Shown one piece after another: positions 51,301 to 60,201 of a DNA stretch of 64,000 nt. Location: the NCBI GenBank assembly GCA_015039365.1, contig WION01000004.1:1426001-1490000 (forward strand), written 5' to 3'. This stretch comes from Amanita rubescens (lineage: Eukaryota > Basidiomycota > Agaricomycetes > Agaricales > Amanitaceae). The translations under genes were made by a program, and so were the position numbers. The notes below the pieces were generated by a model. It saw only the letters and a program-made list of their open reading frames with translations, made no database searches and was not told the DNA's origin. How positions within the stretch are numbered: the first letter of the stretch is position 1; the number at the start of each line of letters is the position of its first letter.

Positions 51301-53361
51301 GAGTGTCTAAGAGAGGCCACAGAGATCTCCGAAGAGCCGGTCCTACCAGCTCCAACCGAATTGCGGAGACACTCTTGCGAGAGTCTCGTATACAACTGGG
51401 AGGACGGTGTCGTATGTTTCGCTGTCTTGCAAGACGCCTCGGCAGCAGACAAGACTGCCTGCGTGCTTCAGCAAACCGATGGCGCGGTAGCTCCGTTTCG
51501 AGGGATGAATATCGTCAAAGTCGCCACGAGTGCGCCTATACACTCGCCTGAGCCCCTCGCGACCCTCGCATTGCCGTCGTTGCCCGCTGATCCTGTGCAA
51601 ACCGTTCCACCAAGTCGGTCAAGTCTTGAGCTCGGCAGACTAATCACGAAGTCTCCGAATGATGGAGACTGCAGGCTACGACCTTTTAAGGTTGTTAGCT
51701 CGCTCGACACCTCAAGCGCAGAAACGCACTTGCCTGAGATCAAAGCAGGCTCATCTTCGCCTGGGCACAGCAGCCTGTTGCTTCACAGCTGCAAAAAGAT
51801 CCGTTTTTCAACTACGGATCTGCAAAACGTTGTGAAGTCCATCGACCTTTGGACTGGTTCTCCTTGCCTGCCGAGCGTCGAGTTTCAACGGCGGGTCCAA
51901 TGTAAACCACCGGGAATGGTGGTTGTCATTCAACGACTTCTATTTGACGTCGTTAAGGAAACTTTAAAAAAAAGAGTTAACTCACGCTCACCAAGTTCCG
52001 AGACCGCTCAAAAGCGGTCTAGCCCTTCCGGCATTTCCTCTTCTCTTGAAGGGGAAGGGCAGCTCACGAGAGCTGTTTCACATATCCAAGAGCGAATCAG
52101 ATGTCGCTCTTCCCCGTTTGACGAATTTCCTCGTTGTAGTTCCAAAGAGCCCCCCGATAAGCTCATATCGATAACAGCTGAACCACGACGTTTAGAGTCA
52201 GATGTCGTTAGCAATGAAGTAGAGTCGGAGGCGAGAATGACACGTACCTTTCCCGCGTGTCGTCCAGAGAACCTCGAGCTCTCTCGTTCATCTCCAGAAT
52301 CCACTTCTACATTGCCGGACTCGAATCTTGCAATTTCGGTCATGGGTAGTTGGGATTCGAAGCCACAACAGCTTGAACAAGCTGTCGAGGCTGCCAGATG
52401 CTCGTTAGAGCATCTGGAGACTGAATCTTCAGTCTTGAAGGAGCTGGTCATGCCAGATCCTCGAATTCTTGAAGGCGAATGGTCTCCCGGGCCTGCGGAA
52501 CGACAGCCTATATGTGTCAACAAAACAGAAACGACGGGTGCACGTATGCGCTCACCTATTGCCTCGGCGGCCCTCACGCCACTTGCTTGCTTACCTGCCT
52601 TCCTCTCGCAGGCCGTTCCTTCCAGCCGGCCGAGTTCAGAACTCAGCGGACTTATTGCGAAGTCCCCTGGTGAAGGAGACTGTGAGTGGTGGTCTCTTAT
52701 GGTCACTAACTTGTCGAAAATGTCGGGTGTTGAAACGCGCTCACCCAAAATCAAAACCAGCGTATCACAGCTGGTCTCGAAGCCCACCATGCTCTGGGCA
52801 TCCTCTTCTCGCTACTCGAACATTGAACTCTGTTGGCGAGCCCGCTGCAAACCGCCGAACGCGGTAGCATCAAACCGACGATGTCTAATTGATGTCGTCA
52901 ACATATCAATCATCTGGAGTGCTACGTGGCGATCACCTGGAACCAAGATGGGTCTTGAGCTCGTCTTCAAGCCTGACTGCGTTCAAGCTGACTTACTTCG
53001 TTTTATGAACGAATTGTCGGGTCAGAGATCGTCTATCTCTATATCCACAGCCGACTCGAATGAAATACGCGACGACGTAGACTCAAACAAATCCTGGACG
53101 ATCGTTGCGCAGGGTTTGTTCACGTCGAAGGATCCAACAATTCGAATAGAGCACGAAATGCGTCGCGCTCCTTTGTGTCCGAAAGAACTCGTTTGGCGAG
53201 TTCTTAAGCCACCCGATAGGACAGCTTTACGACGATTTCTAAACGGAATTGTCAATAAATTGGAACTTAGACGAGGGTTGAACCGCTCACATAGTAACGC
53301 GCGGTTCGTCTTTATCCCCGTCTTCCACTGTCCTCGCGCAGCTTCCAAGATCGGCTCTTGA
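48337..53361 (+). CDS. 1674-residue Ser/Pro-rich protein of unknown function, with internal repeats
   Basis: An open frame of 5 kb (MLDEPQNTRLYTQRAFQGSY) inside a young LTR element; such length without a stop means it is or recently was translated. The N-terminal ~150 residues look most ordered (PDSLRASWCAAETLTRCL, SMCRMLDSVLPHQRE, a helical RLIDDILDEFIRHQDELRVELAKSRKEL). The rest is Ser/Pro/Arg-rich and built of diverged repeat pairs: SIKTVLDR...VVSAP...RTSA (49255-49620 and 50025-50330), a GEGQL-R-A...FDEF...PPDK unit (50755-50990 and 51975-52165) and a GDC...CKPP unit (51610-51960 and 52620-52915). No enzyme motif, zinc knuckle or membrane segment is seen. A gag-like or structural role is only a guess. 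Reading frame and hairpins overlap throughout. Confidence 0.7.
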   Translation: MLDEPQNTRLYTQRAFQGSYNLKDPPGSPKLKYPGPHWVPDSLRASWCAAETLTRCLPHGTPVTYESMCRMLDSVLPHQRECCEDGIELMLIEGCFTPERIPYTRSSASPSLSRQDSDRQGSRRRDSPRASRLIDDILDEFIRHQDELRVELAKSRKELKSSLTSCRPSPMFDASTGIQEQSRRTVLVKEQPKGSSLPDMKPAGRMFSRSLSKPGKVMAEKLPLSPLRSSVHSGPLRSALGERIRPQVTTVASPRVSAPETQNLAKRVQLTRSMTVPSSAEPAPQGLGLNFLRVSIPETNSASSRPSPSFSVRAKAREQSIKTVLDRDFPKGSSQVDAKPSGSVVSAPAPAARGNARTPEKSPRKGEVSTMKRTSAIRHSPVAEAAPTLPKSTPVSYIRAPPAPLSKDGASLESARVFPTVQRAHNAIGIHRVVSTTTYREIKTPSRVSREPASPWLGVAGSERRVGSKATIQQSDKSPSAGVRERSTECPKVGIGPSVEQSPTSASSIKEGEERWMFSIVNIQINKGEKVSPKPSEAPTQMSNPPSVTCEPTLACKPATPSPSLSVCAKAQEQSIKTVLDRESLKGNSRVDSVPSGQVVSAPTPKHRNAMTPMKPSARKVEDSLEKRTSAAKHSPVLNTAITPRKSTSVLSIRPALANSSKDGARSSLQVTSTLVPSSVINALSETTRRKAETFPRLSIESSSMRFGKAPLIGVQERSAECSNLDEGYAVEQALTLSHSTEVGKGQQSRNAAVINLQKKNEEASSPEVRAVSIQSVSASDPSSFALHLPSDEFMPPIEVVSRRCVSNIVSKTSREYGIRSPSLETARKQSTSTIVPFSVEGEGQLARAAAYMRERVSRRSPAFDEFVCRTPRVPPDKVTESDTSQWHILNAVSGKGKANIVLRLPKSVIESTDVLPCSQSKVVLPQPQGEVEAPPPQSNALGLRANEPYTESSESVPKYTGPTASDGVRENDSAPSIEAVEAERHSNECLREATEISEEPVLPAPTELRRHSCESLVYNWEDGVVCFAVLQDASAADKTACVLQQTDGAVAPFRGMNIVKVATSAPIHSPEPLATLALPSLPADPVQTVPPSRSSLELGRLITKSPNDGDCRLRPFKVVSSLDTSSAETHLPEIKAGSSSPGHSSLLLHSCKKIRFSTTDLQNVVKSIDLWTGSPCLPSVEFQRRVQCKPPGMVVVIQRLLFDVVKETLKKRVNSRSPSSETAQKRSSPSGISSSLEGEGQLTRAVSHIQERIRCRSSPFDEFPRCSSKEPPDKLISITAEPRRLESDVVSNEVESEARMTRTFPACRPENLELSRSSPESTSTLPDSNLAISVMGSWDSKPQQLEQAVEAARCSLEHLETESSVLKELVMPDPRILEGEWSPGPAERQPICVNKTETTGARMRSPIASAALTPLACLPAFLSQAVPSSRPSSELSGLIAKSPGEGDCEWWSLMVTNLSKMSGVETRSPKIKTSVSQLVSKPTMLWASSSRYSNIELCWRARCKPPNAVASNRRCLIDVVNISIIWSATWRSPGTKMGLELVFKPDCVQADLLRFMNELSGQRSSISISTADSNEIRDDVDSNKSWTIVAQGLFTSKDPTIRIEHEMRRAPLCPKELVWRVLKPPDRTALRRFLNGIVNKLELRRGLNRSHSNARFVFIPVFHCPRAASKIGS

Positions 53362-55506
53362 GCTGATCTAAGTCCCGTAAATACGCGAATAAGGCTCTAT
53401 TATGTTAATACGTTCGAGTCTCCGATGATTCGCTTACTATATGAAGATAGACGGCTCGTTTGAGCCTGTCTCTAATCCATTCATTGCGTTCCGGTATATT
53501 CTTCGAAATCGGCTACTAAGCTGATTTAAGGCCTACGTCACAATAATAATCAAAACAATATATTCAAGTCAACTAATGACTTACCTAATTGGAATCGATA
53601 TAGACAGGACTCATACGAGCCCCGTCTTTAATTTCGCTCCGTTCTTTCCTGGAGGGGGAAGGGGCTCGTGGCGAGTCGTATATGATTGGTCACGGGTCTC
53701 GAAACATATGGACTCATTCAAGTCCTCCTTGAGATTCGGTTGACGTGCCTACAAGTCCCACTCCACCCGCTCCGTCGCGTTCCTCTTTGCGCGTTCACCG
53801 AATCCATAGCGGGCGCGCGAGAGACAGGTAGACGCCGAATCTAAGACCGGACTGACTATAAGTCCGGTCTGCGATAGCCTCAGGACTCGTTCGAGTCCTT
53901 TTCAGACATGGGTTGGCCGTGTGTTGTCGAGAGCGTTCCTGCTTGACGTTATCGATCAGTACACATGCAACGGAGCAGTAACGGAGGAATTGGACATACC
54001 AGCTCCAGCCTGTTCTCCGCGGCACTTCATCTCCTTTCGGTCACCTCGCGTTCTGTTAAGATGCGAAGACGGGAGGTGAACCGACCCAAAGTCTTGCTCA
54101 CACAGACTGACCCAAAGTCTGGTCTGCAGAGCGACAGGTGACCCAAAGTCTGCCCGTCACTCTCCCCTCGAAGTCCCCTCCACCGTGAAAGAATATAATC
54201 AGGACTCGCCTCTGAGTCCCAGCAATCGATAGATGGAACTGTTAAGCATTCAGCGGAAAGGAAAGAGACGAGGATGAGCCTAACCTCGTCCCGGGAACAT
54301 TACCAGCTCCCTTCCTGCTCGCCCACGCTTTCTCTCGCTATCTTCTGCCCGCGTCGTCGTTATCGTATTCCTTCAGTTGAATAACTGAGTGAGATCGACG
54401 CGTGGTCCAAACCTCTAGGCAGACGTATGTCCAGGCCTCTAACGCCACGAGGACAAGTCTTGAGCCCTCGTGCTGTGCTCCGTCCGCATAATCGACTGTC
54501 GCGGATATCACTGCAGTCTAAATGGCACCAAGTCAGATAGCGACTAACGAGAGAAAATGGAACGTTAAACTGGCTTACCTGCGTTCAAGCCGCCCCACGC
54601 GGTCGCCCTCCCTCCTCTCGCTCTCCTCGGACTGTCATCGCGGTGGAAACAGGACGGCCAAGAAGGCTGTTCTTTCAGACCCCCTGATGATGGAGGTCTT
54701 ATCATTGTCGTTGTTATCGCTTCTGGCGATAAACAACCTTGACGCGCTGATGCGCGTGTCACATGACCGCCGGCCTCCGGATCTCGTTCTGAGCCTTACG
54801 CTCGGGATCAAATGGAGCGCGAAATGTTCGCTATCGCTCCACCCATCTCAGGATTTCCTCTTGCATCACGGACGACGCCCCACTTTGTCTACATCCAGCT
54901 GGAACGCCTGCCTTCCGACCCATTAAGGCGTTCCAGACTTGTCGCGCTTCTATGTCCTAGCCCATGTCACGGTCGTGACGACCTTCCTTAACAAGAAAGC
55001 ACGTCGAATTTCGACGCGCCTGCTCGTCTAACGATGAGTAGACCTTTACCCCTCACGAACATGGTCAAATATGTTCGCGTCTATAAGGGATGGAACCCCA
55101 TATCTATCCCTCAGCTTAAATAAGGAAGTGTGGTTTTTACAAGTCGTAGAAACCACATTTTCTCAATTTTTTAATATTCTCCCACTAAAACCTTCACCTT
55201 GAAGGTTTAATCTACTTGATACACGTCCTTTGCACCCCGCAGGCGTGGTGGGTAGGGGAGAGTATGGGGAGCTGACCTCACCAGGACAGCTGCGAAATTG
55301 GCCTATCCCAAGGTCATTAACCAAGATCACCCTTCTAAGGAAGATCTACTATCATTCATTAAGAAAAGAATTGGTCTACCACCAATTTTTTTTTTTTTTT
55401 CTTTCTTCTCTGCTAGTGATTCACGTACATGTGAATCTGGTGGGGGAGGGGTCAGGAGCATATTTTTATGCGCCTTTGCTTCAAACTTGAGACTGCAGGG
55501 CAGTCT
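53362..55506. other. 3' noncoding part of the hairpin-array element
   Basis: No convincing gene. Hairpins continue to about 55210. 54090-54150 has three ACCCAAAGTCT repeats. A short coding-like stretch at 55280-55385 (LAYPKVINQDHPSKEDLLSFIKKRIGLPP) may be a remnant of an ancestral ORF; a T15 run follows at 55387. Confidence 0.5.
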
Positions 55507-55518
55507 GGTGGGGGAGAG
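55507..55518 (+). promoter_or_regulatory. Polypurine tract of the hairpin-array element
   Basis: GGTGGGGGAGAG immediately before the 3' LTR TGTAACAGG, preceded by a 7-bp hairpin (55490-55506). It is the expected plus-strand priming site. Confidence 0.8.
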
Positions 55519-55701
55519 TGTAACAGGTGTATTTCCGTTACAGGAAGTCGGAGATAACATGTACAAATAGTATTGTATATACTTGTGTTTGGCCTTGTAT
55601 AGAGGCATCTTTACAACTACCTACTACACGAATACAAGTCGATTCAGTGTAGTCCGGGTGTACACAAGATAACCAACACATAACGGATAATATCCGTTAC
55701 A
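55519..55701 (+). repeat. 3' LTR (183 bp) of the hairpin-array element
   Basis: Identical to 47955-48137; followed by the target duplication ATAGG. Confidence 0.95.
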
Positions 55702-55886
55702 ATAGGCTTGACTTATCAGTGAACGAACAAACGTAACAGAAGTGCTGGGACACATTTGGTCCATTGGGTGAGTAATTTTACTTGTCAGGCGTGTCAACGT
55801 TCGCATTAAGAACGTGAAGTTCGCGTCATTTAGAAAACAGGCAACGAATGAAGTAACTCTGCATTAATAACAAGGAGGAGATTGCA

Positions 55887-56328
55887 GTAAATGTTCATTG
55901 CGTCAGAAGATTCTACGAGGAGGGTGACCAGGTAATCGTGGTAAAAGCCTACAACCTCAATCGTGAAGGGTGGGTAGTGGTCATCCACGAAGGTCAAATC
56001 TACGTATTCGATCGGAAAGCGAAGGAACATGTGGGTAGCTGTTCCATGGGTCACACATCGATGACTAACTTCCATGCGGCAGTTTCACGTAAAAAGCTAG
56101 CAACTCATTCCGCACGATAGTTATCTGTTCCCCGAAATGCCAACATCCAGAGGACAATACGTAGTAGTCATAAGCAGGGACAACGTCGGAGAAGTATACC
56201 TGATCCGCAAGCCGAGAGTGGACAATTTTTTCCTGGTAGGTCATCGCGGTTACATGTCATCACCAATTTGTATCATGGAGGCCAGCATATTAGCAAGATG
56301 CGGTCCTTTGTCGAAACCGCAAGCATAA
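55887..56328 (+). pseudogene. KOW-domain (Spt5-like) fragment
   Basis: Reads VNVHCVRRFYEEGDQVIVVKAYNLNREGWVVVIHEGQIYVFDRKAKEH. A good 52-nt intron follows (56031-56082, GTGGGTAG...CTAAC...GCGGCAG), then FHVKS, an in-frame TAG (56098-56100) and QLIPHDSYLFPEMPTSRGQYVVVISRDNVGEVYLIRK. The pattern F-x2-GD-V-V...GWVV-I resembles KOW motifs of Spt5-type proteins, which are often duplicated among agaricomycete repeats. No NGN domain is present; likely a decayed fragment. Confidence 0.35.
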
Positions 56329-57064
56329 ACAGATATCTATTGCATGATTGAATATAAATTTATTGTTTCTTTCAATGTGACACAGAGAGACGAAAGACGG
56401 AATCAACGGAAACTGATACATCTACCGGGACAAGAGAATCGTACTTAGTGACGATGCAGAGAGGTATCATTACATGTGTTAGGTTATTACCGCCAGTGTC
56501 GGATCAACTTCAGTTCACCTTGTTGCGCGTTCACCTCCACTATCATCTAAGTGTAGGTTACAAATAGCAAGGTGTGTATAGCGTTGGATATTGTAATCTG
56601 AAAACACTCACTTTTGGCGGCACAGCACGGCATGACGTTTGAGCGTTCCAAAGAGCCTCGCTCCCCCCTTATTGTTGCTCCACAAACGTCATGCCTATGG
56701 CGGTAACGCCATATATGGTTATGAGCCACTTCTAAAAAATATTATAGGTAACTTGAACTCTACAGGTCAATAAGACAAGACAGCTATTGGTAGGCAGTCC
56801 TGACTCATAAAGACAATCTGACACGGCATACCACCAGATAACAGAAACACTGGACGTCAAAAAACTACGCCAATCGGTATAACTACACTACCTCATGTCT
56901 TACACGCACGCTCTCACACGGTTGAACCAGGACCGAAAGTCGGATAAGGTCTGCGACCTTCCTGGACGTGATCTGAGGTTTCCTGTGATTTACGAGGGTT
57001 TCAATCATCCGCTCACTCGATGTGCCAACGGACGTTCGTTCTATGTCACAGAATAAGAACCATA
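56329..57064. other. Noncoding interval
   Basis: No supported gene. CATGACGTTTGAGCG (56631-56645) and CACAAACGTCATG (56681-56693) form an imperfect inverted repeat. Confidence 0.4.
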
Positions 57065-57192
57065 ACAAGAAGGGAGACCACGAAAAAGAAGATGACAGGG
57101 AAGACGACTACATTGTGAAATATGGAGGACAAGAAGGGAGACCACGAAAAAGAAGATGACGGGGAAGACGACAACATTGTGAAATATGGAGG
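57065..57192. repeat. Direct tandem duplication, 2 x 64 bp
   Basis: ACAAGAAGGGAGACCACGAA... at 57065-57128 is repeated at 57129-57192 with two differences (A/G, T/A). The 64-bp period changes reading frame between copies, so any acidic/lysine-rich coding exon here would be disrupted or rephased. Confidence 0.9.
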
Positions 57193-57324
57193 CTTCGTGG
57201 GTGAAGGCGAAACTGACGAAGTTGTAGAGCGCGTAGCGAAAAAAAAAGTCAAAAAGGTCAAAGATGAAAACGTTGAGTTGCTCTCACCGTCTCAGGTTTA
57301 CAGTGCTGACGTTCGGAGCTCTAG

Positions 57325-58415
57325 ATGATCAAGTTCACCGACCGTCAGATCCAGGATGATGGTCGACAGCCCGGAGAGAAGAACTGGACAACGAAGCACT
57401 TACCTTCTGTCGCTGCCAAAGCTTTTGAGGACCAAGTGGTGCCCATGATGCGCATGAAGGCCGGCCTACTCCCACCATGGGAAACGCCCACAATGAGGGA
57501 TTTGCAGGCCACCATGGACAAAGTATACGGGGAAGGGAAGTATACTAAGCCACATGGACCGTGGTGGGGAGCATTACTTGCTAACTCGTACTCCGCAGCA
57601 CTCATTGCATTTTGAGTTGAACACCCTCTTGAACGGCTGGCGACGTAGCTTTGTAGAAGCCGCGGAAGGTTCCATCAAGAAGGTGATAAGCAATCATTCA
57701 AAGAACCTGGATACAACAGCAAAGATCGCAGAACTCATGACATACTATTTATCGAATACGTCGGATGAGGAAGACGAAGAAAGTCGTGTTTTCCATTGGA
57801 AGGACCTAGATTCTGAGACTGGGACAAAGAGTGTGCGTGCTACTGACTTATTGTGATACATCTACTTATGTATCGTCTAGGGATTTCTGGCGTCAGATGT
57901 TATCACTCGAACGCTCGGCGTAGCGTATCTTTCCAAGTTTCCGGAATTCTTGACGGACCTTGATGAATCAAAGCCAGTTGGGACCCTCGTCCTTGCTACA
58001 CAGGCGGTGAGGATGTAATCTGCATTCGCTTCGAGTTTTACAGATAACATTATAAACTAGGTTGAACACATGCTTCGAACAATGGACGACGGGTTGCATA
58101 GTCAAGAGTACCAAGGAAATCTCGGCAGATAGCTACAAGAAATACGAAGGGCTTCTCGAACTGCCTGAGGAGCCCGGCAAGCCCAAGACCTATGCGCGAA
58201 AAATAATACACCGTACCAACTTCTTTACGGAAAACATCGAAGTCTTCAAGGAGCACCATTTGAAAACCATACTGGATGAGGCGCTGCGCCTCATGCCAGA
58301 GAAATGGCAAAAGAAACGGGGTGTTGCGATCTCCAAGGCCGCCAGTCAAGACGAAATCTCTATCGTTGATACTCAGTCGAATACAAGACACCGGAGGATC
58401 GTCGTCGTCGACTGA
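57325..58415 (+). pseudogene. Degenerate copy of an unnamed repetitive agaricomycete protein
   Basis: Collinear plus-strand pieces. Piece 1: MIKFTDRQIQDDGRQPGEKNWTTKHLP...KAFEDQVVPMMRMKAGLLPPWETPTMRDLQATMDKVYG. Piece 2: LNTLLNGWRRSFVEAAEGSIKKVIS...SRVFHWKDLDSETG. Piece 3, after a plausible intron: GFLASDVITRTLGVAYLSKFPE...LVLATQAVEH. Piece 4: FEQWTTGCIVKSTKEISADSYKKYEGLLELP...LDEALRLMPEKW. Frame breaks occur near 57580 and 58075. The pattern (FTDRQI...PWAS-L...VYG...AFHW...L-QAVERAL--W-TG) recalls a hypothetical family common in mushroom genomes. No domain function can be named. Confidence 0.45.
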
Positions 58416-58936
58416 AGTGGTTTGGTTTATTATATTTCACATTGCACTGTTGCTAATTGAGGGATACTAGCTTCGTCTTGGCTCTTTGCATCGCGCTCGC
58501 CTCCATGCTCGCCATCCAACTATTGCAACTTTCAACGTCTCAAGTTAACGTCTCAAGCGCCGCAACTAGAGCGCTTATCTTTCCACACTCACATTTGCAA
58601 ATTCGACTTGAAACCGGGCCTCATCAACACCCTGTGCATTGTCTCGTACTACTACTATTCTCACCTCGCGTATCAATTGTTTCTACTCTCGCCGCCGTGT
58701 GTATTCAAGCCTGGTGTATTGTCTCGTGTACTCCGCCTCGTGTAACGCCTCGTATTGGCATCTGTATTCTCGCCCTGGTGCTAGTCAAGTGTATCACTGC
58801 CAACTTGAAATTGTAGTATTATTGTGACTAAATAGAATATGTTGACATGTTTCAAAGATAGCGTGCCATATTGGTTGCTTTCAAAGTACGAAAACTGGTA
58901 GAGCTCTCTTTCAAAGGTAAAAATAAGGACGAAAGT
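58416..58936. other. Noncoding interval
   Basis: A 119-codon frame at 58457-58816 arises from CTCG/TATT-rich low-complexity sequence and shows no protein-like pattern; not annotated as a gene. Confidence 0.4.
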
Positions 58937-59139
58937 GATCACGGATGATCACGGATGATCACGAGTGATCACGGACGATCACAGGTGAACGTTTTTGGAG
59001 TAAAATCGAAAGAGTAGGGATGATCACGAAGTGTTCACGACCGGGGGGTCGGAAGGGAGAAGTAGTGATCACGGATGATCATGCGTGATCATGCGCGATC
59101 ATCCCGGTTCACGATGATCACTGGCGATCATTCGTGATC
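58937..59139. repeat. GATC array with 10-bp spacing
   Basis: GATC occurs at 58937, 58947, 58957, 58967, 58977, then 59022, then 59067, 59077, 59087, 59097, then 59116, 59126 and 59136. Most lie in TGATCACG or GATCATGCG units. Within each cluster spacing is exactly 10 bp, about one helical turn. Variants GGTGAAC, GTGTTCAC and GGTTCAC sit between clusters. Confidence 0.85.
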
Positions 59140-59372
59140 ACTCGTGATTTGGGCGTTTTTAGGGTCGTTGTCCAGTTTGGCGCAACATAGGAGTGGTCAT
59201 AAGTCCATTTTTGATTTTTGACGCAATAGCGCGCATCGTGCCATTATGCGAACCGAGCACTCACCTTATTTTTGCACCTAGCTCCTCTAGACGTGTGCTT
59301 AATACGACCACATACATATGTAAGTTTATACATATGTAGAGCACTCTAAACTCGCCTTTCTGCAAATTTCTC

Positions 59373-60201
59373 TTAGCTTGAATCTTCCTGAGGAGCAAAG
59401 CGCCAACTTTCTCTATATGCTTCCCGACGCGCAAGTTCGCCGTCTCGAACTTGGCACTTTTTTGTGATAAAGGTCACAGCGATCACACTAGAGCTTCCCA
59501 AATATAGCGGCGTCGCACACGAAACAGGTTCCGCATCCAGTTGTCCGGCAGATGACGCTGGCCGAACAACGTGATTTGAATCACAGGTGCGAGGACTGAA
59601 GGACGGCGGCATCAATTTTCCCTGTATCATGTCAGCGATGCCGGGGGCATCAAGGTCATAGCTACAGACGTTGCCACGCATGGAGTCACTTCCAAAGTAC
59701 CGATTGTTCAAGCGTCTTAGAAATAATTTGAACACGAAAACTCTCGGATAGACCAGGGTGACAAGTAGCTGTTCTGGAAAGCTCAAACGTTTCAAGACGT
59801 CGGGAACCACCCCAATCCAGAGTTTGTTAGCCAAGGACCTCCTAGAAGGAAGGTTACGATCTCCGATACAGTGACGACAGATTTGCAAAAAGGACCCTCA
59901 TGCCTGGTTTGAGTGGCGGACGGTTCGAGAAGCAGGTTGAAGAACAAGCGATGAGCGGGGTGAGGAACAGAGGGAATCAAACGATGTCTGTTGGGGATCC
60001 GCTGTAGTGAGAACCATGTCAATTGGTCAGAGTCATAAAAGGCCCGCCACAAACGCCGGAGCGAAGGCGCATGTTGGACGTGGACTCGTAGAAAGAGCGA
60101 TACCAGCTCTTGATTTCTGCATCTGACGGAAGCTCCAGGAACACCGAAGGGTTGGGAGGTTGGGCTTCGTGTCTAAGGCGTATGGCGTCCCGCATCAGCA
60201 T
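59373..60201 (-). pseudogene. Helitron-associated DUF6570-type fragment
   Basis: The clearest part, 59888 downward, reads CRHCIGDRNLPSRRSLANKLWIGVVPDVLKRLSFPEQLLVTLVYPRVFVFKLF. This matches the conserved N-terminal region (LANNMWIGEVP...LTLPERLLI...P..YI-KL) of Helitron Rep-helicase proteins. Upstream pieces (LPSDAEIKSWYRSFYESTSN...VCGG; 60201-60019) are collinear in other frames with stops between. No Rep or helicase domain remains in the window. Confidence 0.5.

Larger units (their letters stand above)
48138..55518. repeat. Dense array of short hairpins across coding and noncoding interior
   Basis: Checked examples (stem/stem, loop): 48235-48254 AGAAGTCT/AGACTTCT, 4; 48325-48343 CGAGCATT/AATGCTCG, 3; 48375-48394 ACGAGCCTT/AAGGCTCGT, 2; 48405-48420 AGACCC/GGGTCT, 4; 49100-49120 GAGTCTC/GAGACTC, 7; 50485-50506 AGAACGCTC/GAGTGTTCT (one G-U), 4; 52001-52020 AGACCGCT/AGCGGTCT, 4; 53844-53870 AGACCGGACT/AGTCCGGTCT, 7; 53882-53899 AGGACTCG/CGAGTCCT, 2; 54714-54732 TTATCGC/GCGATAA, 5; 54742-54757 ACGCGC/GCGCGT, 4; 55188-55208 AAACCTTC/GAAGGTTT, 5; 55490-55506 AGACTGC/GCAGTCT, 3. 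Random sequence would give about one 6-bp stem of this kind per several hundred bases. Confidence 0.85.
47955..55701 (+). mobile_element. LTR retroelement with a 1674-codon ORF and dense hairpin array, no recognisable gag/pol
   Basis: Identical 183-bp LTRs at 47955-48137 and 55519-55701, target duplication ATAGG on both sides, and a purine tract GGTGGGGGAGAG directly before the 3' LTR prove retrotransposition in plus orientation. The 7.4-kb interior has one very long reading frame (48337-53361) and 2.1 kb of noncoding sequence. Throughout, short inverted repeats occur every few tens of bases. No protease, RT, RNase H or integrase motif was found on either strand. It is either a large non-autonomous derivative mobilised in trans or carries novel proteins. 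Confidence 0.9.
47557..55738. repeat. Copia-type LTR split by a nested LTR element
   Basis: The LTR runs 47557-47954 (from TGTTACAAACGTACG) and resumes at 55707-55738 (CTTGACTTATCAGTGAACGA... to CGTAACA). The ATAGG at 47950-47954 is duplicated at 55702-55706. It belongs to the family of the solo LTR at 36051-36227. Its own 5-bp flanks (GGCTA and GAAGT) do not match, so it is one end of a larger, now incomplete element. Transcription direction could not be fixed. Confidence 0.75.

Noticed and set aside
47955..55701. RNA-virus-derived or host gene cluster origin for the long ORF
   Set aside because: LTRs, target duplication and polypurine tract show retrotransposition, and no viral polymerase or host domain is visible.
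58457..58816. 119-codon ORF
   Set aside because: Derived from low-complexity pyrimidine-rich sequence, no start context or conserved pattern.
58937..59139. CRISPR-like array
   Set aside because: Units are 10 bp with no spacers, and the genome is eukaryotic.
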